A DNA stretch of 64,000 bases from contig JAEUUL010000041.1 in assembly GCA_016787485.1 (NCBI GenBank), forward strand, positions 1 through 64,000, given 5' to 3'. Position numbers and translations under genes: made by a program. The notes under the pieces were generated by a model. It searched no databases. It worked only from the letters and a program-made list of their open reading frames with translations, and was not told the origin of the DNA. The stretch comes from Bacteroidota bacterium (GTDB lineage: Bacteria > Bacteroidota > Bacteroidia > NS11-12g > UBA955). This document shows positions 28,195-37,089 of the stretch, piece by piece (position 1 is the stretch's first letter; the number at the start of each line of letters is the position of its first letter).

Positions 28195-29589
28195 TTGTCA
28201 ATAGAATCCGTTAACATTGCCTCACCCTTCAACATCCCTGCATTGGAAAGAACACTTCCTTCTTTTTTTGCACAGTTCATTGTGCATTTGGCTCCGGACG
28301 GAACCGTTATGGACTGCGAACCTACTGATGGTCTTGAATTTACACCTGATGGGCTGAATAAGAAAAAAATGCACATCGAAGGAACCGATCCGGAAACAGG
28401 TTACACGCGTGCCCATGTCGCCGGGTTTGAAGTGCAGCTCAAACCTTTCGGAAGCAACGGTGTGTATCTGGGGCAAATCATTGCCGAAAACCAGATAGCA
28501 AGAATGCCTGCTGGTTTTTATAAAAGAGTCCTGGATAATTTCCCGTCAGACATCGCCGTTTTTACGCCAGATAAAAAGTACCGGTACATCAATATAAACG
28601 CCGTGAAGGATTCTGCAACCCGGAATTGGCTCATTGGTCGTGATGACCTGGAATACTGTGAATACCGCAATCTGGACCCAAACATTGGCAGACACAGACA
28701 ACAACTGTTTGACCGTGCACTGCAGAATTACATGAATCCCCTCAGCTTTGAAGAGCACACCCATGTCAACGGTGACAAGTGGCATATTCGTGTTTTTAAA
28801 GCCCTGCTCAATGAAAAAAAGGAGCCCGAATATATCATTGGCTATGGCCTGGATACTACAGATTACAAATTGCAGGTACAGCAGTTTGCCGACCTTCGCA
28901 GCCGATTCATCAATCTGGCCAGCCATGAATTCCGGACCCCGCTGACAGCCATTCAATCCGCAGCTCAACTCATAGAATTGCTTCAGGAAAAAAAGGCTAA
29001 ACCGGAGGATATTCAACATTACCTGAAACAGATTCAGGACCAGGTAAACCGTTTGAATACCATCATGGAGGACATACTTATGCTGGGTAAACTGGAAGCG
29101 GCGAAATTACCCTTTCAGCCAAAACCCATTCATGTATGGCCGGCTATGGAAGAAGTATGCAATATTTTGCGCAGTGGCAATCCTGAATTGGGTGAACCCC
29201 ATGTTGTGATTGAAGGCGAACCCAGACCTGTTTTACTGGATCCGGTTTTGTTTCCTATAATCGTTAACAATGTCCTTACCAATGCACTGAAATATGCCAG
29301 GGACTGCGATGGTATCGAAATTAAGGTGCAGTTTTTGCCCGAAGAGGTGCGCATCTGCGTGGCCGATGACGGGATTGGCATACCGGAATCTGAATTGCCA
29401 TTTATTGGAAACTCCTTTTTCCGTGCCAGTAATTCCGAATCGTTTCCAGGAACCGGCCTTGGGCTCACAATTGTAAAAGAACTGGTAAAATACCACCAGG
29501 GATATTTTCAGATAGATTCAACGCTGAACAAAGGCACTACCGTAACGATCAGCTTTCCCGATTTCCAAAAACCGCAGAAAAATGGCTAA
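28195..29589 (+). CDS. Soluble PAS histidine kinase
   Basis: This 464-residue sensor kinase has no membrane segment. The N-terminal 200 residues contain at least one PAS fold (VLDNFPSDIAVFTPDKKYRYINI). HisKA follows with the phosphorylated His244 in NLASHEFRTPLTAIQSAAQL, then HATPase_c with the N box (NNVLTNALKYA), G1 (VADDGIGIPE) and G2 (FPGTGLGLTIVKEL). The start is uncertain: TTG 28195 is the only candidate near the first conserved residues, since the nearby ATG at 28169 is out of frame. It overlaps the response-regulator gene by 8 bases, so the two form a pair. Confidence 0.88.
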   Translation: MSIESVNIASPFNIPALERTLPSFFAQFIVHLAPDGTVMDCEPTDGLEFTPDGLNKKKMHIEGTDPETGYTRAHVAGFEVQLKPFGSNGVYLGQIIAENQIARMPAGFYKRVLDNFPSDIAVFTPDKKYRYININAVKDSATRNWLIGRDDLEYCEYRNLDPNIGRHRQQLFDRALQNYMNPLSFEEHTHVNGDKWHIRVFKALLNEKKEPEYIIGYGLDTTDYKLQVQQFADLRSRFINLASHEFRTPLTAIQSAAQLIELLQEKKAKPEDIQHYLKQIQDQVNRLNTIMEDILMLGKLEAAKLPFQPKPIHVWPAMEEVCNILRSGNPELGEPHVVIEGEPRPVLLDPVLFPIIVNNVLTNALKYARDCDGIEIKVQFLPEEVRICVADDGIGIPESELPFIGNSFFRASNSESFPGTGLGLTIVKELVKYHQGYFQIDSTLNKGTTVTISFPDFQKPQKNG

Positions 29590-30211
29590 AATTCTCATCA
29601 TCGAAGATGAAAAAGCCATTTGCGACAATCTCGAGCAAATGTTGATCCTGCACGGATATTCCGTGGCCAAGGCAAACAACGGTCCTGATGGGTGGCTGAC
29701 CATTCAGCGAACACATCCCGATTTGATTCTTTGCGATATAAAACTCCCCGGAATGGATGGACGCGCTATTCTGGAAAAACTACGCGCACATGGTTCTTTG
29801 TCTCATACACCGTTCATCTTCATCAGCGCCATCATTGACAGGGAAGAAATACGAAACGGCATGAACATGGGCGCCGATGATTACATCACCAAACCATTTC
29901 ACCTGAAAGATGTAATTGGCTCTGTGCAGGCCCGGATTTCAAGGTTCCAACCCATTGGCAAGCCCGCATTGAAACAATCCGCCAGCATGCAGTCCGCCTG
30001 GAATTCACTTTCGGCCAGTCAAAAAAAAGTACTCAGGCTTGTAGCCATGGGTTTATCCACCAAAGAGATTGCGGATAAACTCTGTATCAGTCCCAAAACA
30101 GCAGAAAACCACCGCTGCAGTATTGCCGACAAACTCATGCTCTCCGGACCCAATGCCGTGCTCAACTATGCCCTTACACACCGCGATGTCCTGCTGGCTT
30201 TGCCTGATTAA
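29582..30211 (+). CDS. Response regulator, receiver plus LuxR-type HTH
   Basis: This 209-residue regulator has a receiver domain (1-122) with acidic pocket EDE (8-10), phosphorylated Asp in LILCDIKLPGMDG, Ser/Thr switch in FIFISA and Lys in ITKPF. A NarL/LuxR helix-turn-helix follows (about 140-200: LSASQKKVLRLVAMGLSTKEIADKLCISPKTAENHRCSI). It is the cognate partner of the overlapping kinase gene. Targets are unknown. The DNA-binding type differs from the LytTR proteins nearby. Confidence 0.93.
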   Translation: MAKILIIEDEKAICDNLEQMLILHGYSVAKANNGPDGWLTIQRTHPDLILCDIKLPGMDGRAILEKLRAHGSLSHTPFIFISAIIDREEIRNGMNMGADDYITKPFHLKDVIGSVQARISRFQPIGKPALKQSASMQSAWNSLSASQKKVLRLVAMGLSTKEIADKLCISPKTAENHRCSIADKLMLSGPNAVLNYALTHRDVLLALPD

Positions 30212-30218
30212 ATCATAC

Positions 30219-31280
30219 CTATAATCTGGCTTTTACCCAGGGTACCACGACTCCCACAAAATCCTCCATTTGGTTCAGCATGGGACTGTGACCACTGTTT
30301 TTAAAACTCACAAACGTCTTGTCAATCCCTCCGTACTGGTTGAAGCCTGAAAATCCGCTGCTAAAGGGAACCACCATATCATATTTTCCCCAGATAAATA
30401 ATCCCGGTACTTTTATCTGGTTCATTTTTCCGGTTAAATCCACAGTTTTTAATTCATTAAACATGGCATTGTTTGTATAGAATTCATTCATTTTAGCCAG
30501 CGTTACACTGTAACTGCTCCGCCACATATAGGCCCCGTTTGCCACCGTTCCGCTATTCCCGGCTATCTCACCAAATTCAGACAAATAACTTTCTGCCGTA
30601 AATCCATAGGCATTCAATTTACTGATTTGTTCATCGGTAGGATTCGAAGGATCTACTGTTTTGCAATAATCAATGATTTCCTGCCACTCTGCCGTACGGC
30701 GGCCTTTCAGAATTTCTGCACCCCCAATGGATTTGAATGCATTGATGATCACATTCACACTCTTAAAGTCATGTGCGCCATCCACTTCAATAAATCCCGC
30801 AATCTTTTTTTGTCTTTCTGCATCTATGGCATAATTGGTAATCAAAGTACCGCCCCAGCTGTGGCCCAGAATAAAAATACGGCTGTCGCCGCCATATCTC
30901 ATTTTTAATACATCAATCAACTTGTCCAGATCTTCCGTATAGGTAAGCAGTGTATAGTCTTCCTGTGAAAAATGGCCGGCGCTGTTGCCGCTGCCCCGCT
31001 GATCCCAGTAAACCATGGCCAGTTCCGATTCCATTTTGTCACTGAATTCTTTCATATACGTGTTATAAATCTGTGCATCGCCGCCCGGACCGCCATGTAC
31101 CACCACAACAAACCCTTTGGATGTGGCATTGCCCTCTACCCATACAGGCATATCCGCCCCTTTGTGCCGCAGTGTAAACTGGTCATGCAGGTGTTGCAAA
31201 TCCTGTTTGCGGCAACTGGTCAGAAAGCTGAAAATAAGAAGAACCCAAAAACCGATTCTATGCAAATTCAATGGGATCAT
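30219..31280 (-). CDS. Lipoprotein alpha/beta hydrolase (proline iminopeptidase-like)
   Basis: This 353-residue protein has a lipobox (FSFLTSC, Cys23), so it is a lipid-anchored envelope enzyme. The hydrolase fold shows the oxyanion motif HGGPGG (62-67), the WDQRGSGNS loop, the nucleophile elbow GHSWGG (Ser141), a late Asp in WGKYDMVVP and His in NSGHSPM. HGGPG and WDQRGSG are hallmarks of proline iminopeptidases and related S33 enzymes, so a dipeptide, ester or lactone could be the substrate. It is last in the TonB-receptor operon and overlaps the barrel gene by 4 bases, suggesting it processes what that system handles (inference). Confidence 0.87.
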   Translation of the reverse strand: MIPLNLHRIGFWVLLIFSFLTSCRKQDLQHLHDQFTLRHKGADMPVWVEGNATSKGFVVVVHGGPGGDAQIYNTYMKEFSDKMESELAMVYWDQRGSGNSAGHFSQEDYTLLTYTEDLDKLIDVLKMRYGGDSRIFILGHSWGGTLITNYAIDAERQKKIAGFIEVDGAHDFKSVNVIINAFKSIGGAEILKGRRTAEWQEIIDYCKTVDPSNPTDEQISKLNAYGFTAESYLSEFGEIAGNSGTVANGAYMWRSSYSVTLAKMNEFYTNNAMFNELKTVDLTGKMNQIKVPGLFIWGKYDMVVPFSSGFSGFNQYGGIDKTFVSFKNSGHSPMLNQMEDFVGVVVPWVKARL

Positions 31281-31996
31281 CTTTTCACCTCCTTACCCTG
31301 AAGCAACCTGGTAAATCCTTTCCATTGAAAACGATATCCAACACTTGTATAGCTCATAAAACCCACATTGGCACCAAAAGGAGTAAGTAACGCGGCCTGT
31401 ATCCTGAAAGTAAGTATACCCGGATTTTTCAACCTTTTCCAGTTGCGCATATCCCAACCCAGACCAAATGTGCCAATGCCTGCCATATAACCCCGTGTTC
31501 CCAGATTCTTCTGTTTTATACTTCCGTCCGCTTTTACTGCGTATACATCGCCCATATACCATGTGCGCAAATGTCCCAGACCCATACCCCACTCATATAC
31601 AAAACCGCGGTTGCAGGTGCGGCGGTAAAATCCCTGCACAGCCGGCATCACTGCAGTATGCAATCTCTCCTGTCGGTAAACAATCAGGGAAGGCACGATT
31701 ACGCGGCTCAGACTCTGTCGGCGCACACCATCTTTTACCGGAATGCCCAAACGCAGAAATACCCGGCCTTTTTTAATCTCTTTTCTCCGGATTTTATACG
31801 TCCATTCCGTAGAAGCCTGCAGGCCCATATGTAAACCAAGAGGTGTGACAAAACCCAATTCACACGGCCAGGATTGCCTGCCTTTTTTCCATATTTGTAC
31901 TTCTTTGTATTTCGTTTTTTTCACTGTTCTCCATTCCTGACCCAACACTGCTGATACAGCGAAAAAACAAAGACCTAATATACAATATTTTCTCAT
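31277..31996 (-). CDS. Small outer-membrane barrel-like protein in TonB operon
   Basis: This 239-residue exported protein has a signal peptide (ILGLCFFAVSAVLGQ). The body alternates Gly/aromatic and charged residues (GIGTFGLGWDMRNW, TSVGYRFQWKGFTRL), as in small outer-membrane barrels. I recognise no named family. It shares 4-base overlaps with both neighbours (31277-31280 and 31993-31996), so it is made in step with the DUF4249 lipoprotein and the hydrolase. Confidence 0.7.
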   Translation of the reverse strand: MRKYCILGLCFFAVSAVLGQEWRTVKKTKYKEVQIWKKGRQSWPCELGFVTPLGLHMGLQASTEWTYKIRRKEIKKGRVFLRLGIPVKDGVRRQSLSRVIVPSLIVYRQERLHTAVMPAVQGFYRRTCNRGFVYEWGMGLGHLRTWYMGDVYAVKADGSIKQKNLGTRGYMAGIGTFGLGWDMRNWKRLKNPGILTFRIQAALLTPFGANVGFMSYTSVGYRFQWKGFTRLLQGKEVKR

Positions 31997-32937
31997 GGAA
32001 ATGGAATATCTGCTGTACTGAAACTTCTGGCCCCGAACACACCATACCCGTTGAGAATATTGCTGTATATCTGCACCGGCTCCTGGAAAAAGTCATCTTG
32101 TGTACTGTTATACAACCGAACAGAATAATCATGGTGAAACAAATCCGTACTGAGTGTATATAAATTGATCTGAAAGGCCACAACACTGTCATCGTCATAA
32201 CGGTAATTGTAACTGCTGTATTCGTCAGATTCCCGGCTCAATTTCACCTGAACATTTTTACCGTCATACAATGCATCATCCAGAAAATAAAAGCCACCAC
32301 CACTCATAGATGATTGATAATCATACACATACTCCAGCCCGGGCATGTTATAATTCCACCGCGGGGTATATCTGCCAGAACCCGAAGAAGGTCCGTCCCA
32401 TACCTCTTCAACGGTAAATAAATATCCGTTTTTTACACCACCCTCATCCTGAAAATTGAATGTCAGCTCGGCATTTGTATATGAACCATAAATCCTGCTG
32501 CCAGAACCCCAATTATAAACAACGGTATTTTTACCCTTTACTTTCAAAGTTTTAGCCAGAATAGGGGCAGGTCTGGGCACCGTACATGCAGCTGATACAT
32601 CTTTAAATCCGGGCGCACTTACTTCGATTTTATAGGCCTTACCATACTCTGCCTTTGCCTTGCTGTAATAAGTCTGGTCTATATTGTCCCACAAAATATC
32701 CTCTACAAAAAGTCCTTCACGGTACAATTTTATTTTGGCATTTTTTAAATTCTTTATCGGTGCATTATCCAGCGATGAAAGAGACTTTGACACCACAAAT
32801 TCAAAAACATCCCCGTCCTCGGCCACACTGTTTACAACCAGTTTTGGGGTAATCGTTCCTACTTTTTCTATTTTTTCAACCTTTTGGCATGAGAATACCA
32901 TCAGGCAAATAGCTATGTAATATATTCCTGTTTTCAT
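31993..32937 (-). CDS. DUF4249 family lipoprotein
   Basis: This 314-residue lipoprotein has a lipobox (LMVFSC, Cys at about 17). KLVVNSVAEDGDVFEFVVSKSLS at the start and the following beta-sandwich-like region (AKIKLYREG, YKIEVSAPGFKDVSAACTVP) match DUF4249, a Bacteroidota family almost always encoded just after a TonB-dependent receptor. It likely works as the surface partner of that receptor, perhaps a plug or lid, though this is unproved. It overlaps the receptor gene by 4 bases. Confidence 0.88.
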   Translation of the reverse strand: MKTGIYYIAICLMVFSCQKVEKIEKVGTITPKLVVNSVAEDGDVFEFVVSKSLSSLDNAPIKNLKNAKIKLYREGLFVEDILWDNIDQTYYSKAKAEYGKAYKIEVSAPGFKDVSAACTVPRPAPILAKTLKVKGKNTVVYNWGSGSRIYGSYTNAELTFNFQDEGGVKNGYLFTVEEVWDGPSSGSGRYTPRWNYNMPGLEYVYDYQSSMSGGGFYFLDDALYDGKNVQVKLSRESDEYSSYNYRYDDDSVVAFQINLYTLSTDLFHHDYSVRLYNSTQDDFFQEPVQIYSNILNGYGVFGARSFSTADIPFP

Positions 32938-35294
32938 TTAAATACAATGTTGCAGCTGAAGAATGGGAGTATGGGAAACAACGCCGTCCGGTACAATACT
33001 TTGTTGTTGTAATTGTCCGTTCCGAACTGATAGTAAAACGGATTGCGACGACTGTATGCATTGTACAATCCAGCAACCAGGTTGAGCTCACCGAATTTCT
33101 TCGGATAATGCCGGATAAGACTGATGTCCAGCCGGTGATAATCTGCCCCCCTGAACTGATTGCGTTTATCATAGGTCTCTACCTGAGCTATGTTTCCATC
33201 TGCATCCATGGCATTGAAACGAACAGAGCTGAGTGTAAACGCATTGCCGGTGGCATAAATCCATGTCGCACTCAGGGTATGCTTTTCGTTAATATCATAA
33301 ACCATTACCGCGGCAATATTATGACGGCTGTCGTATTTGAACGGGAAACGTTCACCAAAATTAATGGTAGTGAATTTCCTGTCCGTTTTACTCAATGTAT
33401 AAGCGACCCAACCCGTAAGTTTTCCTATTTTCCGCTGAAGAAAAAACTCCAGTCCGTAGCTTCTTCCCAGTCCCGCTTCTACTTTCTTGTACCACGTTTC
33501 ATACGTATTGTAAAATGTGGCTCCGTTCTTATAATCAAGCACATTCTGCATGGTTTTATAATATCCTTCCACAGTGAAAATATATTTTTTCAGCAGGGTT
33601 TTCGCAACACCCAAACTTACCTGATTGCTGAATTCCGGCTTCAGATCACGCGTGCTGGGAACCCATAAATCTGTGGGCAATCCCACGGTGCTGTTCGTAA
33701 GCAGATGAATGTATTGCTGCATTCTTGCATAACTGGCTTTAATTGCCCAGTCACGATTCAAAAGATACCGCATACTTATGCGCGGTTGCAATGCATGATA
33801 CAACTTTTTGTCCACCCAAAACTGACTGTAGTGCAAACCTGCATTCACTTTCCACCTGTGACCCAGCACCATATCATCTTCAATAAACACGTAATTTTCA
33901 ATGGCCTGAATGGCCGCAGACCCAATGGTACTGTCCAGTTTCTGCCCGGCCTGCGGGTCGTTCAGATTATACACAGTTGCTCCGGGTGAGAATTTATGCG
34001 CAATGAGGCTCATGCCTGCCTTGGCAGAATGCTTATTGTTCGGTGTGTAGTCCAGTTCATACCTTGCGCCCCAGTCCCGCACCTGACTGCGGAAATCCTG
34101 TGCATATTGGTTTGACAAAACTCCGGTATCCGACTGCTCACTGTGGCGGCTCATCTGGTATACCCGGTACCTGTAGCGGGTGTAATTGGCAATGGCACTG
34201 CCAAACAATCTGGGACTTATCCGGTGATTCCACCTTACTGAAGCGAGCCGGTTCCCCCAGTTCAATTCATCTTTCTCCTCATTTTCATACACCACTCCGT
34301 CATACAAAAATTTATACGGTTTTACGTTGTTATAGAATTTATCATCACCCATATAACTGCTGATTAAAATCTGGTGATTTGCATTTGGTTTGATATTCAG
34401 TTTTCCATTCAAATCATAAAAATAATATCCCTGTTTGGCATAAGGGTTCAATGTAGCTGCGCGCATCAACGGCGTATACAGTGCATCCAAATAGGTGCGG
34501 CGTGCGCTGACGATGAAACTGATTTTGTTTTTCCAGATGGGTCCTTCAAGGGTGCCATTGCTGCTTACCAAACCCAGATTGGCACTGCCGCGGAATTTGC
34601 GCATATTCCCATCTTTCATCGTGAGCTCCAAGACTGAACTCAGTCTGCCACCATACCGGGCCGGGAATCCCCCTTTGATCAACTCCACCTGGTTTAATGC
34701 GTCTGTATTGAAAACGGAGAAAAAACCGTAAAGATGAGATACATTGTACAATGGGGTTCCATCAAGCAGAATCAGGTTCTGATCCGGACTACCGCCCCGC
34801 ACATAGAGTCCGCTGGTACCTTCCATCCCGGGTTTCACGCCTGGCAGCAACTGTAAAACCTTCAGCACATCCGTTTCCCCGAAAATCGCCGGCATCTTCT
34901 TTATGGTTTGTATGGGCACTGAGATGGAACCCATCTGACTGCTATTGGCAATGTTTTCCACTTTCTCAGCCACTACTTTTGCTTCACCCATCACCGGAGC
35001 ATACAGCAATTCCACGTTGAGCAGGAGATTGCTGTTTACCATGAGTTCGATTTCCTTTTTTTCATAGCCGGCATGGGTAAATACCAGTATGTGTTTCCCT
35101 TCCGGCACACTGATGCTGTAACTGCCGCTTGTATTGGTCACCGCCAGGGCAGCCCCGTTCTTTTCCGAAATGATACTGCCTACCCGCTTTTCGGCCGACG
35201 CAGAGTCTGTAACCGTTCCGTAAATCTGAAATGTCTTTTGTGCCTGCGCAGCTGTAAAAATGAATAGTGCCGCAAAGGCCAATAAAATCCGCAT
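32934..35294 (-). CDS. TonB-dependent receptor with carboxypeptidase-regulatory-like domain
   Basis: This protein of 786 residues is an outer-membrane gated transporter. A signal peptide (MRILLAFAALFIFTAAQAQ) is followed by a carboxypeptidase-regulatory-like domain (about 20-100: TFQIYGTVTDSASAEKRVG...), the plug (about 125-235, with PAIFGETDVLKVLQLLPGVKPGMEGTSGLYVRGGSPDQNLILLDG) and a 22-strand barrel ending in ILPFFSCNIVFK. No TonB-box could be fixed. The start ATG 35294 begins the signal peptide; GTG 35321 in frame would add nine residues. It heads a four-gene operon with DUF4249, a barrel and a hydrolase; no SusD-like gene is present, so this is not a Sus-type glycan system. Confidence 0.93.
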   Translation of the reverse strand: MRILLAFAALFIFTAAQAQKTFQIYGTVTDSASAEKRVGSIISEKNGAALAVTNTSGSYSISVPEGKHILVFTHAGYEKKEIELMVNSNLLLNVELLYAPVMGEAKVVAEKVENIANSSQMGSISVPIQTIKKMPAIFGETDVLKVLQLLPGVKPGMEGTSGLYVRGGSPDQNLILLDGTPLYNVSHLYGFFSVFNTDALNQVELIKGGFPARYGGRLSSVLELTMKDGNMRKFRGSANLGLVSSNGTLEGPIWKNKISFIVSARRTYLDALYTPLMRAATLNPYAKQGYYFYDLNGKLNIKPNANHQILISSYMGDDKFYNNVKPYKFLYDGVVYENEEKDELNWGNRLASVRWNHRISPRLFGSAIANYTRYRYRVYQMSRHSEQSDTGVLSNQYAQDFRSQVRDWGARYELDYTPNNKHSAKAGMSLIAHKFSPGATVYNLNDPQAGQKLDSTIGSAAIQAIENYVFIEDDMVLGHRWKVNAGLHYSQFWVDKKLYHALQPRISMRYLLNRDWAIKASYARMQQYIHLLTNSTVGLPTDLWVPSTRDLKPEFSNQVSLGVAKTLLKKYIFTVEGYYKTMQNVLDYKNGATFYNTYETWYKKVEAGLGRSYGLEFFLQRKIGKLTGWVAYTLSKTDRKFTTINFGERFPFKYDSRHNIAAVMVYDINEKHTLSATWIYATGNAFTLSSVRFNAMDADGNIAQVETYDKRNQFRGADYHRLDISLIRHYPKKFGELNLVAGLYNAYSRRNPFYYQFGTDNYNNKVLYRTALFPILPFFSCNIVFK

Positions 35295-35349
35295 AAGTGG
35301 TTTAAACGTTCGAATATGCACTTTAATATGGTAAATTGATGAAAATATC

Positions 35350-35367
35350 TGTCAACTTTTTTTGACA
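35350..35367. promoter_or_regulatory. Palindrome TGTCAA-N6-TTGACA upstream of the TonB operon
   Basis: A perfect 6-bp inverted repeat with a 6-base T-rich spacer lies 56 bases upstream of the receptor start and 150 bases upstream of the divergent T9SS gene. It could be an operator for either gene. The AT-rich spacer could also make it a chance hairpin. Confidence 0.35.
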
Positions 35368-35517
35368 ATCTCTCACCCGATGCATCCATACCCGCTATTG
35401 GATTCAATAAACGGTTGATTCTGAAGAAATGGCTGTCTTTCTTACCCTTAAACTTTAATTGTTAATCCCATGAAAGTGTTTGTACCACTTCTGACCCTTA
35501 GGCGGCAAATTCGCGCC

Positions 35518-36975
35518 ATGAAAAAAATATACCTGTTTTTTTTGGTATTGCTTTGTGCCGGATGGTCTGAAGCACAGTACCGCTACGCCGGTAAAGTGCT
35601 TGGTTTTGGTACACAATACAGAAAATACCCCGAGAGTTGGTGCGCCTCACAGGCCCTGGGAGCCCCAAATGTGTATCCAAGATATGACGATATCGATGGT
35701 GCCTGGACTGTGCGCAATTATGGCAAAAAAAGAGACACACTCATATTGGGTTTTGAAAACAACAGCCCCATTGACAGTATCCTGATCTGGGAAACATGCG
35801 GTGCAGGCATCATAGATACCGTGTATGTGAAAAACCCCGGCAACGGGCAATGGGTTCGGGTTTTTGGCCGCAAAGGTCAAAACTATCCCAGTGCCGGAGA
35901 CACCCTTGCACGCATTCTGCGCATTGGTTTTCCCATGACCAGCTTTGCAGTATCCGAAGTACGCATTGATCTGGCTTCGGATTCTTCAACCGAGTGGCCC
36001 GAAATCGATGCCGTTGCCATTCACCCGCAAACCCTTTTGCCCACAACCTATAGCGACCAGGCTGGCAAAGCGGCTTCATTCGATGGTATAAACGATTATT
36101 ACAGAACAAATTTCAGTTCCTGGCATTTGGTGAACAAAAGCAAATTCTCCATTGCAGCCTGGATAAACGGATCTGATACCGCCCCCAAAGTGGCCCGCGC
36201 AAATTACGGCAGTCCGGTCATATCCGATGCCAGTTACGGGTCTTATGGTTTGTATATCTCTAATGTGAATGGAGGCGGTGACAGTATTTATGCCTATGTA
36301 AACTGGGATGACCGCTATAGCATAGGCATTCCTTATACCAAAGGGCAGTGGGAACATGTAGCCATGGTGAATGATGATTCTTTTCTGAATGTATATCTCA
36401 ATGGCCAATTGTATTCAAGGACATTTAGTACCAAATTCGATTCAACTGACGCTTTCGGTTTCATAGAATTTGGCCGTGATTATGATCAGGGTGGCCAACC
36501 TTTTAAGGGCATGCTGGACGAAGTGAAGGCTTTTAACCGTGCGCTTTCATCAGCAGAAATTATGAAACAGAAATACAGCATTGGTCAGTCTGCAGTGATT
36601 CCCGGGCTGATAGGATACTGGCAGTTCAATGATTTTTCTGACAGCTTTGCCTGGAACAAGTACACGCATATGGCAGACAGTATGCACAACGGTGGAATGT
36701 TTGCCACTTCGGGTACCATTCTGCGCACCAGGCCCATTGCACAAAACGGCAAAAACCTTTACCCCAACCCCAACAATGGTTCATTCAGCATATTGCTGCC
36801 TGAGTCAATCAAAGGATCTGTGGCAATATGCATTACAGACATGCAGGGGCGTGAAGTGTATAAGACTATCGCAACTGCAAAGGGTCGTGTTATGCAGTTG
36901 AATAACACCGGACTCGGCAAAGGCATTTACCAGCTTCAGGCAAATGACCAGGTGTATAAATTCATCATTGAATAG
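35518..36975 (+). CDS. Exported LamG-like protein with T9SS type A sorting domain
   Basis: This protein of 485 residues has a signal peptide (KKIYLFFLVLLCAGWSEAQ). The first domain (about 20-180, LILGFENNSPIDSILIWETCGAG) is a jelly-roll-like fold with discoidin-like features; the second (about 190-390) is a LamG/concanavalin-like domain (AASFDGINDYY, SIAAWINGS, WEHVAMVND, LNVYLNGQLY, MLDEVKAFNRALSSAEI). The C-terminus (LYPNPNNGSFSILLPES...GIYQLQANDQVYKFIIE) is a type A sorting domain. It probably binds glycan on the cell surface. ATG 35518 is chosen because the signal peptide begins there and a CAAATTCG box ends four bases before; 35470 would add 16 residues. Confidence 0.85.
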   Translation: MKKIYLFFLVLLCAGWSEAQYRYAGKVLGFGTQYRKYPESWCASQALGAPNVYPRYDDIDGAWTVRNYGKKRDTLILGFENNSPIDSILIWETCGAGIIDTVYVKNPGNGQWVRVFGRKGQNYPSAGDTLARILRIGFPMTSFAVSEVRIDLASDSSTEWPEIDAVAIHPQTLLPTTYSDQAGKAASFDGINDYYRTNFSSWHLVNKSKFSIAAWINGSDTAPKVARANYGSPVISDASYGSYGLYISNVNGGGDSIYAYVNWDDRYSIGIPYTKGQWEHVAMVNDDSFLNVYLNGQLYSRTFSTKFDSTDAFGFIEFGRDYDQGGQPFKGMLDEVKAFNRALSSAEIMKQKYSIGQSAVIPGLIGYWQFNDFSDSFAWNKYTHMADSMHNGGMFATSGTILRTRPIAQNGKNLYPNPNNGSFSILLPESIKGSVAICITDMQGREVYKTIATAKGRVMQLNNTGLGKGIYQLQANDQVYKFIIE

Positions 36976-36999
36976 TTTTTTCTGAATACAATTTCCAAA

Positions 37000-37031
37000 G
37001 GCAGAATCAATCGGTTCTGCCATTTTTTTTT
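37000..37031 (+). terminator. Rho-independent terminator
   Basis: A 7-bp perfect stem (GGCAGAA at 37000-37006, TTCTGCC at 37015-37021) with an 8-base loop is followed by A and a run of T residues. It ends the LamG-like gene and isolates it from the CHAT genes. Confidence 0.88.
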
Positions 37032-37046
37032 ATCCCGCAATTCAAT

Positions 37047-37054
37047 TACATTTG
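37047..37054 (+). promoter_or_regulatory. -7 box TACATTTG before the CHAT pair
   Basis: TACATTTG matches TAnnTTTG exactly, 35 bases before the ATG at 37090. The overlapping ATTTGTCT (37050-37057) also occurs twice upstream of the 46019 gene on the minus strand. Confidence 0.55.
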
Positions 37055-37089
37055 TCTGTAATACAACTGTAATCCCAATCATTCTTCTC

